From Enterobacteriaceae bacterium 89 (GTDB taxonomy: Bacteria > Pseudomonadota > Gammaproteobacteria > Enterobacterales > Enterobacteriaceae): 64,000 nucleotides of DNA. The position numbers and the translations under genes were made by a program. The DNA lies in NCBI GenBank assembly GCA_014156375.1, contig RQJH01000003.1, positions 248,001 through 312,000 on the forward strand, given 5' to 3'. Numbering within the stretch: the stretch's first letter is position 1; each line of letters opens with the position of its first letter. The notes beneath the pieces were generated by a model. It saw nothing but the letters and a program-made list of their open reading frames with translations. It was not told the DNA's origin and did no database searches. This document shows positions 41,671 to 51,049 of the stretch, one piece after another.

Positions 41671-44194
41671 ATCACTGACAGCAATGAAAGCCAAAAGAAT
41701 ATCATCCAGAAAAGTCTCCCGGCTGGCCTGTCTGATCTCTTTTTTCATTGCCTGTTCGGCCATGACAGCCAGAGCTGATGATATTCAGTTCAACACCGAT
41801 GTAATGGACGTGAAAGATCGCGCCAATATCGACATTTCTCATTTTTCCCGCGCGGGCTATATCATGCCCGGGGATTATCAGCTGGTAGTTCACGTCAATA
41901 AATCTGAACTCTCCGAAATGCCGGTGACTTTTCTTGCGCCTGTGAATGACGATAAAGGCAGCGTGGCCTGTCTGACGCCGGATATCGTGAAATTATTAGG
42001 TCTGAAAGAAAAGTATTTAAACAATCTGAGCTGGTGGCATGACGGTAAATGTCTGGATCCGTCGTCACTGCCGGGTATGGAAAGCCGGGGCGATCTGGGC
42101 GCTTCTGTTTTATATATCAATCTGCCTCAGGCCTATCTGGAGTACAGCTCCGAGACCTGGGATCCGCCTTCCCGTTGGGATAACGGCGTGGCCGGGTTGA
42201 TTTTTGATTACAACTTCAACGCCGATACCACCCATCAGCAGACGGGTGAGGGCGGGAGTTCACGGGATATCAGCGGTTCGGGCACGGTAGGGGCGAACCT
42301 CGGCGCATGGCGTCTGCGCGGTGACTGGCAGTATCAGAACGATTCAGGCATGAAAGATTCCTCGTCGTCGCTGCAGTGGACTCGCTATTACCTGTACCGG
42401 GCGCTGCCGTCCCTGCAATCAAAACTGACGCTGGGTCAGGACACCATGACCTCATCGGTGTTCGACAGCTTCCAGTTTATGGGGGCCAATCTGGCGTCTG
42501 ATGACAGCATGATCCCGCCAAACGTGCGCGGCTATGCGCCAGAAGTCAACGGCGTGGCGCGCACCAACGCCAAGGTCACCATCAGCCAGCAGGGCCGCGT
42601 GCTGTATGAAACGCAGGTTCCGGCCGGTCCGTTCAGCATTCAGGATCTGAGCGACACCGTGTCCGGGAAGCTGGACGTCAAGGTTGAGGAACAAAACGGT
42701 GATGTACAGAACTATCAGGTCAACACCGCAAATATTCCCTACCTGACCCGTCCGGGTTCGGTGCGTTATTCCCTGTCTGCTGGTCGTCCGACGGACTGGG
42801 AACAGCATACTTTTGGGCCAGGATTTGCTTCCGGTGAGTTCTCCTGGGGCGTCAGCAACGGCTGGTCGCTGTACAGCGGGATGCTTATCTCCGGTGATTA
42901 CCGCGAAACGGGCATAGGTATCGGCCGTGACCTGCTGGCGCTGGGGGCAATCTCTTTCGACGTCACCCATTCCTGGGCGGACTTGCATCAAGACGGCGAG
43001 AGAAAAGGAGACTCCTTCCGTCTGAGCTACTCCAAACGCTTTGATGACTACGACAGCCAGATCACCTTTGCGGGCTATCGCTTTGCGGAAAAAGACTTTA
43101 TGTCGATGGCCGAATACCTCAATGCGACCGGTGATAACGCCGACTACGACGGCTCCGACAAGCAGCTGTATACCGTAACGTTTAACAAGCAGTTCCGCGA
43201 CGTGGGGCTGAGTTTCAACCTGTCGTACAGCCACCAGACCTATTGGGATCGTCCGGTCAGCGACAACTGGAACGTTTCCCTGGCGAAGTATTTCGATCTG
43301 GGATCGTGGAAAAACCTCAGCGTAAACCTGACGGCGTTTAAAAACAGCAATGAAGATTCTGATGACAAGGGTGCTTACCTTAGCCTGACGGTGCCGATTG
43401 GCGACAACAATACCCTCAGCTACAACGGTGCGATGGGCGACAGCAAATCCCAGAATCTGGGCTGGTACGGCAGAGTGGGTGACCGTGACTCTTATCAGCT
43501 GAACGCCGGTACCTCACAGGGTACCGACGGCAGCGTGTCGGGCTATTACACCCACGACGGGGATATGGCTGAAACCTCGCTGAGCGGCAGTTACCAACAG
43601 GATCAGTACTCTTCCGTCGGGCTGAACGTGCAGGGCGGCCTCACCGTCACAGCGCACGGCGCGGCGCTGCACCGGGTGAATACCATGGGTGGTACGCGTC
43701 TGATGGTCGATACCGACGGCGTCAGCGGCGTGCCGGTGGCAGGAAACGGCACGCCAACCCGCTCCAACGCGTTTGGTAAAGCAGTGATCAGCGACGTGAA
43801 CAGCTACTACCGCAATACCGCCAGCATTGATGTCACCAAACTCGGTGATGACGTGGAAGCGTTACATCCGGTGGTGCAGGACACGCTGACGGAAGGCGCG
43901 ATTGGCTACAAGAAATTTGAAGTGATGGCCGGACGCAAACTGATGGCGGTGATCCGCCTGGCCGACGGCAGCGTACCGCCGTTCGGTGCCACGGTATTAA
44001 AGGACAAACGTCAGGCGGGGATCGTCGGTGACGACGGCGAAGTCTGGCTGGCCGGTGTTGAGCCGGGCAAGAACATGGATGTGAGTTGGGATGATGGGGT
44101 GCAGTGCGTCATTAACATACCGGCGCAACTCCCCGGAGACAGTCAGGATAGTCCCAATCTGTTGTTACCCTGCAAAAAGGTTAACGTTGATTAA
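41663..44194 (+). CDS. Outer-membrane fimbrial usher
   Basis: 843 residues, FimD/PapC superfamily. After a signal peptide (to about residue 38) comes the N-terminal chaperone-binding domain with FNTDVMDVKDRANIDISHFSR in outline, a sequence type seen in the pi-clade ushers YfcU, StfC and MrpC. Then follow the 24-strand barrel with plug (GYAPEVNGVARTNAKV and GPFSIQDLSDT) and two C-terminal domains ending in a Cys pair (VQCVINIP and LLLPCKK). It recruits chaperone-subunit complexes and threads the fibre through the outer membrane. Confidence 0.93.
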   Translation: MTKSLTAMKAKRISSRKVSRLACLISFFIACSAMTARADDIQFNTDVMDVKDRANIDISHFSRAGYIMPGDYQLVVHVNKSELSEMPVTFLAPVNDDKGSVACLTPDIVKLLGLKEKYLNNLSWWHDGKCLDPSSLPGMESRGDLGASVLYINLPQAYLEYSSETWDPPSRWDNGVAGLIFDYNFNADTTHQQTGEGGSSRDISGSGTVGANLGAWRLRGDWQYQNDSGMKDSSSSLQWTRYYLYRALPSLQSKLTLGQDTMTSSVFDSFQFMGANLASDDSMIPPNVRGYAPEVNGVARTNAKVTISQQGRVLYETQVPAGPFSIQDLSDTVSGKLDVKVEEQNGDVQNYQVNTANIPYLTRPGSVRYSLSAGRPTDWEQHTFGPGFASGEFSWGVSNGWSLYSGMLISGDYRETGIGIGRDLLALGAISFDVTHSWADLHQDGERKGDSFRLSYSKRFDDYDSQITFAGYRFAEKDFMSMAEYLNATGDNADYDGSDKQLYTVTFNKQFRDVGLSFNLSYSHQTYWDRPVSDNWNVSLAKYFDLGSWKNLSVNLTAFKNSNEDSDDKGAYLSLTVPIGDNNTLSYNGAMGDSKSQNLGWYGRVGDRDSYQLNAGTSQGTDGSVSGYYTHDGDMAETSLSGSYQQDQYSSVGLNVQGGLTVTAHGAALHRVNTMGGTRLMVDTDGVSGVPVAGNGTPTRSNAFGKAVISDVNSYYRNTASIDVTKLGDDVEALHPVVQDTLTEGAIGYKKFEVMAGRKLMAVIRLADGSVPPFGATVLKDKRQAGIVGDDGEVWLAGVEPGKNMDVSWDDGVQCVINIPAQLPGDSQDSPNLLLPCKKVNVD

Positions 44195-44243
44195 TTATCC
44201 GGCGTTTACGGGCGCCTTATTCTTCTGAATCAGAGATGTAAAT

Positions 44244-44990
44244 ATGAAACTGAAAACAACCCTGGTGATCCTTGCTGTCTCGGTAAGCACACTGACGGCG
44301 GTCTCTTCGGCCCGCGCGGCGATTGCTCTTGACCGCACCCGCGTGATCTTCCCGGGGAACGAGAACTCCGTGAGCCTGTCGGTGAGCAATGAAAACCCGC
44401 AGCTGCCGTACCTGGCTCAGTCCTGGATCGAAAACGCGCAGGGTGAGAAGGTCAGCGGGCCGATGGTCATTCTGCCACCTGTACAGCGCGTGGAGGCCGG
44501 GGCAAAAACTGCGGTCAAGATCCAGAGCACCGGGGCGATGAACGCCTTACCGCAGGATCGCGAAACGCTGTTCTACTTCAACCTGCGTGAAATCCCGCCG
44601 CGCTCGTCGAAGTCGAACGCGCTGCAGATTGCGCTGCAAACCAAAATCAAGCTGTTCTATCGCCCGGCAGGATTGCTGAAACCGGCATCCGCCACACCGT
44701 GGCAGAATGATCTGACGCTGGTTCGTCAGGGTGACAAGTACAGCGTGCATAACCCAACGCCGTACTATGTGACGATCAGCGAGGCGATGGCGAAGGGCAG
44801 TCATCCGGTTGATAAATTTGCCGCAGTGATGGTGGCGCCGAAGAGCGATGCCAGTCTTGGCGTCAATGCCGCTACGCTAGGTGGTTCACCGGAGCTCACT
44901 TATATCAACGATTACGGCGGACGCCAGACGCTGACCTTCTCCTGCCAGGGCGCTGGCTGCAAGGTAATCAATAACAGGACGGGCAGCTGA
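44244..44990 (+). CDS. Periplasmic fimbrial chaperone 1
   Basis: 248 residues, PapD-like. Signal peptide to about residue 26, then two Ig domains. The subunit-anchoring residues are visible: the Arg in ALDRTRVIF and the Lys in QALQTKIKLFYRP-type block (here IALQTKIKLFYRP), with the alternating hydrophobic G1 strand between. It donates its G1 strand to pilins and delivers them to the usher. A Cys pair near the C-terminus (FSCQGAGC) is the usual extra of the longer chaperones. ATGA overlap with the next pilin gene. Confidence 0.92.
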   Translation: MKLKTTLVILAVSVSTLTAVSSARAAIALDRTRVIFPGNENSVSLSVSNENPQLPYLAQSWIENAQGEKVSGPMVILPPVQRVEAGAKTAVKIQSTGAMNALPQDRETLFYFNLREIPPRSSKSNALQIALQTKIKLFYRPAGLLKPASATPWQNDLTLVRQGDKYSVHNPTPYYVTISEAMAKGSHPVDKFAAVMVAPKSDASLGVNAATLGGSPELTYINDYGGRQTLTFSCQGAGCKVINNRTGS

Positions 44991-45565
44991 TGAGCCGTCG
45001 CCCCTCGTCGCTGTGTCTTTTACTGACTGGCTTGTGTTTGCTTCACCCGGTCTGTGCGCATGAATTTATCGGCGAGTTTGCCACCATTCATGTGAAGGCC
45101 AGTGCAGGGGAGGCTCCCTGCTGGCTGAAGCTGACCTCGCAGGATCAGAGCGTGGCGCTGCCGCCGGTGTCGTCCTGGCAGTTGCGTAAACCGGGTATGC
45201 ACTCGGCAGAGGTGTTCTTCCACATGGAAATGCACGGCTGTCTGCCGGAGCCCGGCAAGCGGACCGATCTGCTGACTGGATTAATCACCGGCTCTCCGGA
45301 TTCTCCGGTAGTTTCGACGCTGTTCAACGGCGCTCAGGATGCGGATAACCCGGCGCTGTTTGCCGTGCGGGGCGCTGGCGGCGTGGGGCTGGAGATTTCC
45401 GACATCCACGGCAAAGCGGTGATCCCGGGCCTGGCTTCCACACCGCAGATTATCCCGACGATCAATAACGTGCTGGACTGGCAGGTAGCGCTGGTGCGTA
45501 CTGCTGCGCCGCTGGTTGCCGGTCCGGTTCAGGCCACAATCGAGTTTCGGGTGATTTATGACTGA
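44990..45565 (+). CDS. Minor fimbrial subunit
   Basis: 191 residues with a signal peptide (to about residue 23) and a pilin domain. Cys residues lie in GEAPCWLKLTSQ and EMHGCLPEPGK, and the end reads ATIEFRVIYD, the usual beta-zipper. It overlaps the chaperone stop by one base pair (ATGA), so it is translated with it. In pi-type operons a subunit in this place often works as an adaptor or tip pilin; here that is inference. Sequence similarity to the other pilins is limited to the Cys loop and the C-terminus. Confidence 0.8.
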   Translation: MSRRPSSLCLLLTGLCLLHPVCAHEFIGEFATIHVKASAGEAPCWLKLTSQDQSVALPPVSSWQLRKPGMHSAEVFFHMEMHGCLPEPGKRTDLLTGLITGSPDSPVVSTLFNGAQDADNPALFAVRGAGGVGLEISDIHGKAVIPGLASTPQIIPTINNVLDWQVALVRTAAPLVAGPVQATIEFRVIYD

Positions 45566-45604
45566 CGCCCAGCGAGTGAGCAAAGGCGTCTCAGGATTAC
45601 GGCT

Positions 45605-46129
45605 ATGAAAAAGAGACTAACGTATCTGTGGCTGGCCGCGCTGTTCTGCGCCGCGCCGGTGCTGGCAAAATCGGATATTAATTTTTCCGGGACTCTGGTG
45701 GCAGAACCCTGCACCCTGGCTCCCACAGACAGTGATATCCATGTGGACTTTGGTTCGGTTATCAGTAAAAACCTGTACGCCAATAAGCGCTCTGCGCCGC
45801 AGCCATTTACGATCCATCTTTTGGGGTGTGATACCTCGGTAAGTAATCAGGCCATCCTGACTTTCAGCGGGACGGAGGATGCCGATCAGCAGGGGCTGCT
45901 GGCGCTGGGCAGCGACAGCACGGCCGCCGGTGTGGCCATCGGAATTGAAACCGCGCGTGGCGTTGCTTTACCACTGAATCAGCCCTCATCGGCAGTCACC
46001 CTGACCGAAGGTGATAACGCGATAAATCTGGCGGCCTTCGTGCAGGCCTCCGATAAAGCCATTGCGGACAAAACCATCACGGCGGGCAGCCTGTCTGCCA
46101 TCGCTACGTTTGAGTTTACGTATAACTAA
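45605..46129 (+). CDS. Minor fimbrial subunit
   Basis: 174 residues: signal peptide (to VLAK, about residue 21), Cys pair in AEPCTLAPTD and LLGCDTSVS, and C-terminal ATFEFTYN. The sequence is close in pattern to the first pilin of the operon (SGTLVAEPCT at the start and TEGDNAINLAAFVQAS in the middle), so it is probably a rod- or adaptor-type subunit. It is the last gene of the first half of the operon; a 330-bp gap with a hairpin and a promoter separates it from the second chaperone. Confidence 0.82.
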   Translation: MKKRLTYLWLAALFCAAPVLAKSDINFSGTLVAEPCTLAPTDSDIHVDFGSVISKNLYANKRSAPQPFTIHLLGCDTSVSNQAILTFSGTEDADQQGLLALGSDSTAAGVAIGIETARGVALPLNQPSSAVTLTEGDNAINLAAFVQASDKAIADKTITAGSLSAIATFEFTYN

Positions 46130-46212
46130 TTTCTGGCCTGCCTGGCGTCAGCGCCGCGGGTCACTTTCGGTTTCCTGATGCCTGCCTTATTTATCATTAA
46201 TATTTTTATATT

Positions 46213-46241
46213 ATTTAACGGGGGTGTTTCTCCCGTTAAAT
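46213..46241. terminator. 10-bp hairpin inside the fimbrial operon
   Basis: ATTTAACGGG, 9-base loop, CCCGTTAAAT, perfect 10-bp stem. No T tract follows, so it may be a weak terminator, an mRNA-processing or stability element, or an operator. Confidence 0.5.
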
Positions 46242-46305
46242 ATTCGCCATGAATTGACAGCGATCCATAAAAAGACTTTTGGGCCAACTCTGCACCCGAG
46301 TCAGA

Positions 46306-46333
46306 TTGAGCCAATGTTTTTCATCCTTATAAT
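46306..46333 (+). promoter_or_regulatory. Internal sigma-70-type promoter in the fimbrial operon
   Basis: -35 TTGAGC, 16-bp spacer, perfect -10 TATAAT, about 120 bp before the second chaperone. It could drive the distal chaperone-pilin-adhesin genes on its own. Confidence 0.6.
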
Positions 46334-46459
46334 TCTCTTCCGCAACGTCGAATAACTTTTTTATTTCCCCGTCATTAATGATACGCAGATGACTACCCGG
46401 TCTCAGGCTAACGGACGCGCCCGGTATCAGATTAATGGCCCCGTGCTGAGACTACTGTC

Positions 46460-47209
46460 ATGCTGAAAAAAAATGCGTTCCTCCATGCGGCTCTGCCGTT
46501 GACCCTGTTTATGCTGCTGGCGGGTCCGGCCCATGCCGCCATCAGCCTTGATCGCACCAGAGTGGTATTTGACGGGGCACAGAAGTCCGTCAGTGTGTTC
46601 ATCGAAAATCAAAACCACACCCAGCCGTATCTCGCCCAGTCGTGGGTGGCGGATGCGCAGGGGAATAAAATTGAATCCCTGTTTGTGGCGCTGCCGCCGC
46701 TGCAGCGCGTTGAGCCAGGAGCCAAAAGTCAGGTCAAAATCCAGGCCACCGGCAATCTGGCCTCGCTACCGCAGAACCGCGAGTCGCTTTACTACTTCAA
46801 CGTGCGGGAAATCCCGCCGAAAAGCAGCAAACCTAACACTCTGCAGCTTTCACTCCAGACCCGGCTGAAGATGTTCTATCGCCCGCCAGCGCTGGCGCTG
46901 AAAAAAGGCTCGGAGGATGACATTTTCAAAGGTCTGACCTTAACCCGCGAGGGGGATCATTACAGCCTGAACAACCCGACGGCGTATTACGTGACGGCCG
47001 TGTCGCTGTCGTCGGCGGTCAACGGCAAACCGGTAAACGGCTTCACGCCGGGGATGGCGGCTCCGACAGAGAATGTCGCGCTGGCAGGCGCAGCGCAGGC
47101 CGGAGAGCATCCCGTCGTGACGGTGGTGAATGATTTTGGCGGACGACCACAGCTGACGTTTGACTGCCACGGCGAGCACTGCACTGTTGCGAACATCAAG
47201 GCCGGCTGA
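46460..47209 (+). CDS. Periplasmic fimbrial chaperone 2
   Basis: 249 residues, PapD-like and clearly a paralogue of the first chaperone in this operon (SLDRTRVVF for ALDRTRVIF; LSLQTRLKMFYRPPAL for IALQTKIKLFYRPAGL). The anchoring Arg is kept, and the Lys at the G1 strand is Arg-Leu-Lys here. A C-terminal Cys pair (FDCHGEHC) is shared. A second chaperone beside the tip subunits may serve them specifically, as proposed for other two-chaperone operons. Signal peptide to about residue 26. TGATG overlap with the next gene. Confidence 0.9.
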   Translation: MLKKNAFLHAALPLTLFMLLAGPAHAAISLDRTRVVFDGAQKSVSVFIENQNHTQPYLAQSWVADAQGNKIESLFVALPPLQRVEPGAKSQVKIQATGNLASLPQNRESLYYFNVREIPPKSSKPNTLQLSLQTRLKMFYRPPALALKKGSEDDIFKGLTLTREGDHYSLNNPTAYYVTAVSLSSAVNGKPVNGFTPGMAAPTENVALAGAAQAGEHPVVTVVNDFGGRPQLTFDCHGEHCTVANIKAG

Positions 47210-47760
47210 TGAAAGGAAAACCTCTGATGAAGTCTTTACCGGGAGTTATGCTGCTGGCCGGTCTCTGCATCCCCTTGCTGTCGCAGGCGGCAGCGGATCC
47301 GTACAGTCTCAACGTCAATATCAGTGGCACTATCGTGTCCAACGGCAGCTGCAAGTTTAATCAGGGCGGCACGCTCAACGTAGATTTCGGTCAGGTCAAA
47401 CTGCAGGGAAGCGGGCAAAACACCGTTGAACTTCAGGGGACTTACCAGCAGCCGCTAACCAGTTCTTTCACCTGCACCGGTGACACCGCCGGGCTGCTGC
47501 AAATGAAGCTCTCTTCGGTGTCGAACAGCTACGACAGCTATCAGGGGAAACAGGTGCTGACCACTGATAAAGGGATTGTCGGCATCGAGCTGCTGGTTGA
47601 CGGCAATGCTCAGAACGCCGGGGAGTGGTTCAACATCACCCCGGACAAGCCGCCGGTGCTGAAGGCGCAGCTGGTGCAGCTCAGCACCGACAACAGCAAA
47701 GGGGTGGTGAGCGGTAACACGTTCAGCGCCTCGGGCACGCTGACGATGGCCTTTAACTGA
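47209..47760 (+). CDS. Minor fimbrial subunit
   Basis: 183 residues: signal peptide to SQAAA (about residue 28), then NISGTIVSNGSCKFNQGGTL, in which the first pilin Cys is Cys-Lys-Phe instead of Cys-Ser/Thr, second Cys in TSSFTCTGDTAG, and C-terminal SGTLTMAFN. It resembles MrpF/PapF-type tip adaptors. The first ATG (47209) overlaps the chaperone stop; a second ATG at 47227 has a better ribosome site (AAAGGA), so the true N-terminus may be 6 residues shorter. Confidence 0.8.
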   Translation: MKGKPLMKSLPGVMLLAGLCIPLLSQAAADPYSLNVNISGTIVSNGSCKFNQGGTLNVDFGQVKLQGSGQNTVELQGTYQQPLTSSFTCTGDTAGLLQMKLSSVSNSYDSYQGKQVLTTDKGIVGIELLVDGNAQNAGEWFNITPDKPPVLKAQLVQLSTDNSKGVVSGNTFSASGTLTMAFN

Positions 47761-47765
47761 CGGGT

Positions 47766-48266
47766 ATGCGGATGAAAGCGAAATTAACGTGTCTGCTGCT
47801 GATGCTGGCAGCCGCAACGGCCGGGGCAGCCCAGACCGGTGACAGTTTAACCTACAACTTCACGGGCACTTTTCTGATCACGACGCCATGTACAGTCAAC
47901 AACGACCAGCCGCTGGACGTGTCGTTTGGCAACGTCGGGGTGAACCGGGTGGACGGGGTGGCGTACAGCAAAACGGTCCCCTACAAAGTGGACTGCCACG
48001 GTGCGGCGGATAACACGGCAGCGGTGCTGACTATCACCGGCACGCAAACGGGCTGGGATAATGCGGCGGTCATAACGACCGCGGCAGGGCTGGGGATTGA
48101 GCTACAGCTGAACGGCAAACCATTGCCGCTGAACCAGCAATACAACACCACGCTGGGGGCGCTGCCGTCGTTAACTCTGACAGCCGTTCCGGTAAAAGAT
48201 CCGGCAGCCACATTAACGGCAGAAACGTTTACGGCGACGGCCACCCTGCTGACTGATATGCAATGA
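47766..48266 (+). CDS. Minor fimbrial subunit
   Basis: 166 residues with signal peptide (to GAAQ, about residue 23), Cys pair in ITTPCTVNNDQ and YKVDCHGAADN, and a C-terminus ending TATATLLTDMQ, which is weaker than a usual pilin end. Its place just before the adhesin suggests a tip adaptor (PapK/PapF- or MrpG-like); this is inference. Five nt separate it from the previous stop, so translation is coupled. An alternative ATG is two codons in. Confidence 0.78.
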   Translation: MRMKAKLTCLLLMLAAATAGAAQTGDSLTYNFTGTFLITTPCTVNNDQPLDVSFGNVGVNRVDGVAYSKTVPYKVDCHGAADNTAAVLTITGTQTGWDNAAVITTAAGLGIELQLNGKPLPLNQQYNTTLGALPSLTLTAVPVKDPAATLTAETFTATATLLTDMQ

Positions 48267-48288
48267 GTCGAAACAGACTATTCAGGCA

Positions 48289-49314
48289 ATGAGAATGATG
48301 ATGAACCTAATCGGGCAGTATTTGAATGGGAAGGGCTTCGCGAAAGTCTTTTCCGGGATCGCAAAAAGCAAATATATGTTAATTACAGTGCTGTTGTGTC
48401 TGTGCAGTCACTCTGCGCTAGCCGGTCAGATAACGACAAATGCATTAACTTCTGCTGATGATCCTTACTGCGGTTACGGGAGCGCGTGGTCATCATATAA
48501 TGAAACGCTTAAAATACTTGATGGTAAAAATGGCACGAGCACGGGTGGGAGTAAGTCTTGTTCTCCACATCTTATATCAAATCCGGGAGTATTAACATTT
48601 GATGATGCGTATGTTCCTGCTAACGGCAGGTATGCCGTCACCGTCCGTTATTGCTTCGGAAATGAGTCATGTTCATCACATTCGCTCTATTCATTCAGCT
48701 CAGCGACTTTGGTCTATGACGACATGGTCACATCCAGGCCATGGACTCAACAAATAGTGAGTTCAGGTTTTACTGTTAATTCAACGCTTACTATGAGTCA
48801 GTATGCGTATTGCTATGTATTACAGAATGATAAAGGAGAACTCTTTAAACTCAGTGGAAACACAGCATGTGATACAGGAACCCCGCTGAAACCAGTTCCG
48901 ACGCCCACGCTAACCTGCAAATTCGCCGACGGTGCGAGCCTGAATGTCGACATGGGCCAAATAGACCGCAGTTCACTACCCGTAACGCCAAATACCGGCA
49001 CCAAAGTCAGCAAATCGATTAACGTGTCCTGCGATGGCACCGACTACCTTTCAACGGTGATGTCGGTCAGTTATACCCCATTGACGGTTAGCGGGGTTCA
49101 GGTCGATAAAACCAGCAGTAACGGCGTGGGGGGGACGGTGCTGCTCGACGGGCAACCTGTGGGGAATAATGCGAAATACAACAAAAACTTTACTCCCGGA
49201 AATAACTCGCTGAATTTTGCCTTTGAAGCGGTGCGCGACCCGGCAGTAGCGGTGGCCAATATTGCCACCGGAACGTTTACCGCCAATGCGATTGTGACCA
49301 TCACTCCACAATAA
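48289..49314 (+). CDS. Two-domain fimbrial tip adhesin
   Basis: 341 residues. After a long leader (cleavage near ALA|GQI, residue 45) comes a unique N-terminal domain (about 46-200) with six or more Cys (YCGYGS, KSCSPH, RYCFGNESCSS, YAYCYV, NTACDTG), then a Pro-rich linker (TPLKPVPTPT), then a pilin domain (about 208-341) ending TANAIVTITPQ. This lectin-plus-pilin plan is that of FimH/PapG/MrpH-type adhesins, which sit at the fibre tip. The receptor-domain DNA is much richer in A/T than the pilin-domain DNA. The ligand cannot be told from sequence. Confidence 0.85.
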   Translation: MRMMMNLIGQYLNGKGFAKVFSGIAKSKYMLITVLLCLCSHSALAGQITTNALTSADDPYCGYGSAWSSYNETLKILDGKNGTSTGGSKSCSPHLISNPGVLTFDDAYVPANGRYAVTVRYCFGNESCSSHSLYSFSSATLVYDDMVTSRPWTQQIVSSGFTVNSTLTMSQYAYCYVLQNDKGELFKLSGNTACDTGTPLKPVPTPTLTCKFADGASLNVDMGQIDRSSLPVTPNTGTKVSKSINVSCDGTDYLSTVMSVSYTPLTVSGVQVDKTSSNGVGGTVLLDGQPVGNNAKYNKNFTPGNNSLNFAFEAVRDPAVAVANIATGTFTANAIVTITPQ

Positions 49315-49326
49315 GCATTGCTGCGC

Positions 49327-49351
49327 CACTGGCGGAGGATCGCCGCCAGTG
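49327..49351. terminator. Hairpin after the fimbrial operon
   Basis: CACTGGCGG, loop AGGATCG, CCGCCAGTG (9 perfect pairs). No T run; lies between the convergent adhesin and symE-like genes. Confidence 0.5.
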
Positions 49352-49360
49352 AGGACAGCC

Positions 49361-49831
49361 TTAGTTGGCCTCAACGGGCAATTTGCGCTTAATCAGCGGA
49401 ATATTCCCCGTATCATTCAGCGCACCGGGAAAGGTTTTCAACCAGCCCGACACTTTCTGCTTATTAATATCCACCACGCTTAACCCTTCCACGCAGCCCC
49501 ACAGCTCGCGGGTGTTCTGCGGGGTAATGACGATACAATCTGGCATCACGCGAATTTTTATCGGCATGCCGTCGATAAACCCGGCTTTATACAGCCATTC
49601 TCCCTGAAGCGGCAGATAACGATGGCGAATTCTGGAATACAGCTCGCAGCAGGCTATGCTGGCGTCCGGCGAGTCTGCTCTGGCATGCAGTGCGGCGGAA
49701 GCGGGGCACTTCCCGTGCAGGCTGCGGATGTTGTTTTTGCGCAGCACTTCGCGGAACCGATCATATTCTTCGTTTTGCTGCAGATCCTTTTGGCCCAGCG
49801 CCGGATCTGGCATATCATTCTTTTCAGCCAT
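49361..49831 (-). CDS. SymE-like type I toxin
   Basis: 156 residues. The C-terminal two thirds match the SymE family: SRIRHRYLPLQGEWLYKAGF followed by a KIRVMPDCIVITPQ block, the AbrB-like swapped-hairpin fold that in E. coli SymE acts as a slow-growth toxin able to condense nucleoids or degrade RNA. The N-terminal 60 residues are an extra charged region with Cys-Cys near residue 62. The E. coli gene is held down by LexA, by the antisense RNA SymR and by Lon. All three DNA-level parts appear here: a LexA-like box, a leader and a terminator on the opposite strand. Confidence 0.8.
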   Translation of the reverse strand: MAEKNDMPDPALGQKDLQQNEEYDRFREVLRKNNIRSLHGKCPASAALHARADSPDASIACCELYSRIRHRYLPLQGEWLYKAGFIDGMPIKIRVMPDCIVITPQNTRELWGCVEGLSVVDINKQKVSGWLKTFPGALNDTGNIPLIKRKLPVEAN

Positions 49832-49835
49832 AATT

Positions 49836-49904
49836 AACTCTCACTTAGTTAGTTTTGGTCAGCGGCATATTGGTGTTCCACCACCTTTATGCCGCGTTCT
49901 TTTT
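49836..49904 (+). ncRNA. Probable SymR-like antisense RNA to the symE leader
   Basis: On the strand opposite symE there is a strong intrinsic terminator: GCGGCATA (49862-49869), an inner hairpin GGTG-TTC-CACC, TATGCCGC (49888-49895), then TTCTTTTT to 49904. A -10-like CATAAT (49829-49834) upstream would start an RNA near 49840 of about 65 nt, fully inside the 5' leader of symE. This is the layout of E. coli symR. The promoter is weak in its -35, so the 5' end is approximate. Confidence 0.55.
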
Positions 49905-49906
49905 CA

Positions 49907-49922
49907 CTGGGCTATTATACAG
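49907..49922 (-). promoter_or_regulatory. LexA-like box over the symE promoter
   Basis: Read on the symE strand it is CTGTATAATAGCCCAG: CTGT-N8-CCAG, one base from CTGT-N8-ACAG. It contains a perfect -10 TATAAT (49914-49919), so LexA binding would close the promoter. The leader would be about 75 nt. Confidence 0.65.
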
Positions 49923-50018
49923 CGCTGGATGAATCGCCAATAGCTTTGGACGGGTGAAGATTCGGGAAATGAGTGGGCGCTTCCGGGAAATGTTTTTTCG
50001 TTGCAGCTTGTTGCAGCT

Positions 50019-50987
<969 letters not shown>

Positions 50988-51049
50988 TTACTCAGAATAA
51001 TTGGGGCGGGTATCCTTTTCTCATCGCAGAAATTCACCAGGTCAACACG

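Noticed and set aside
46126-46314. Minus-strand frame in the fimbrial gap
   Set aside because: No ribosome site, covers the hairpin and promoter, and the product looks random.
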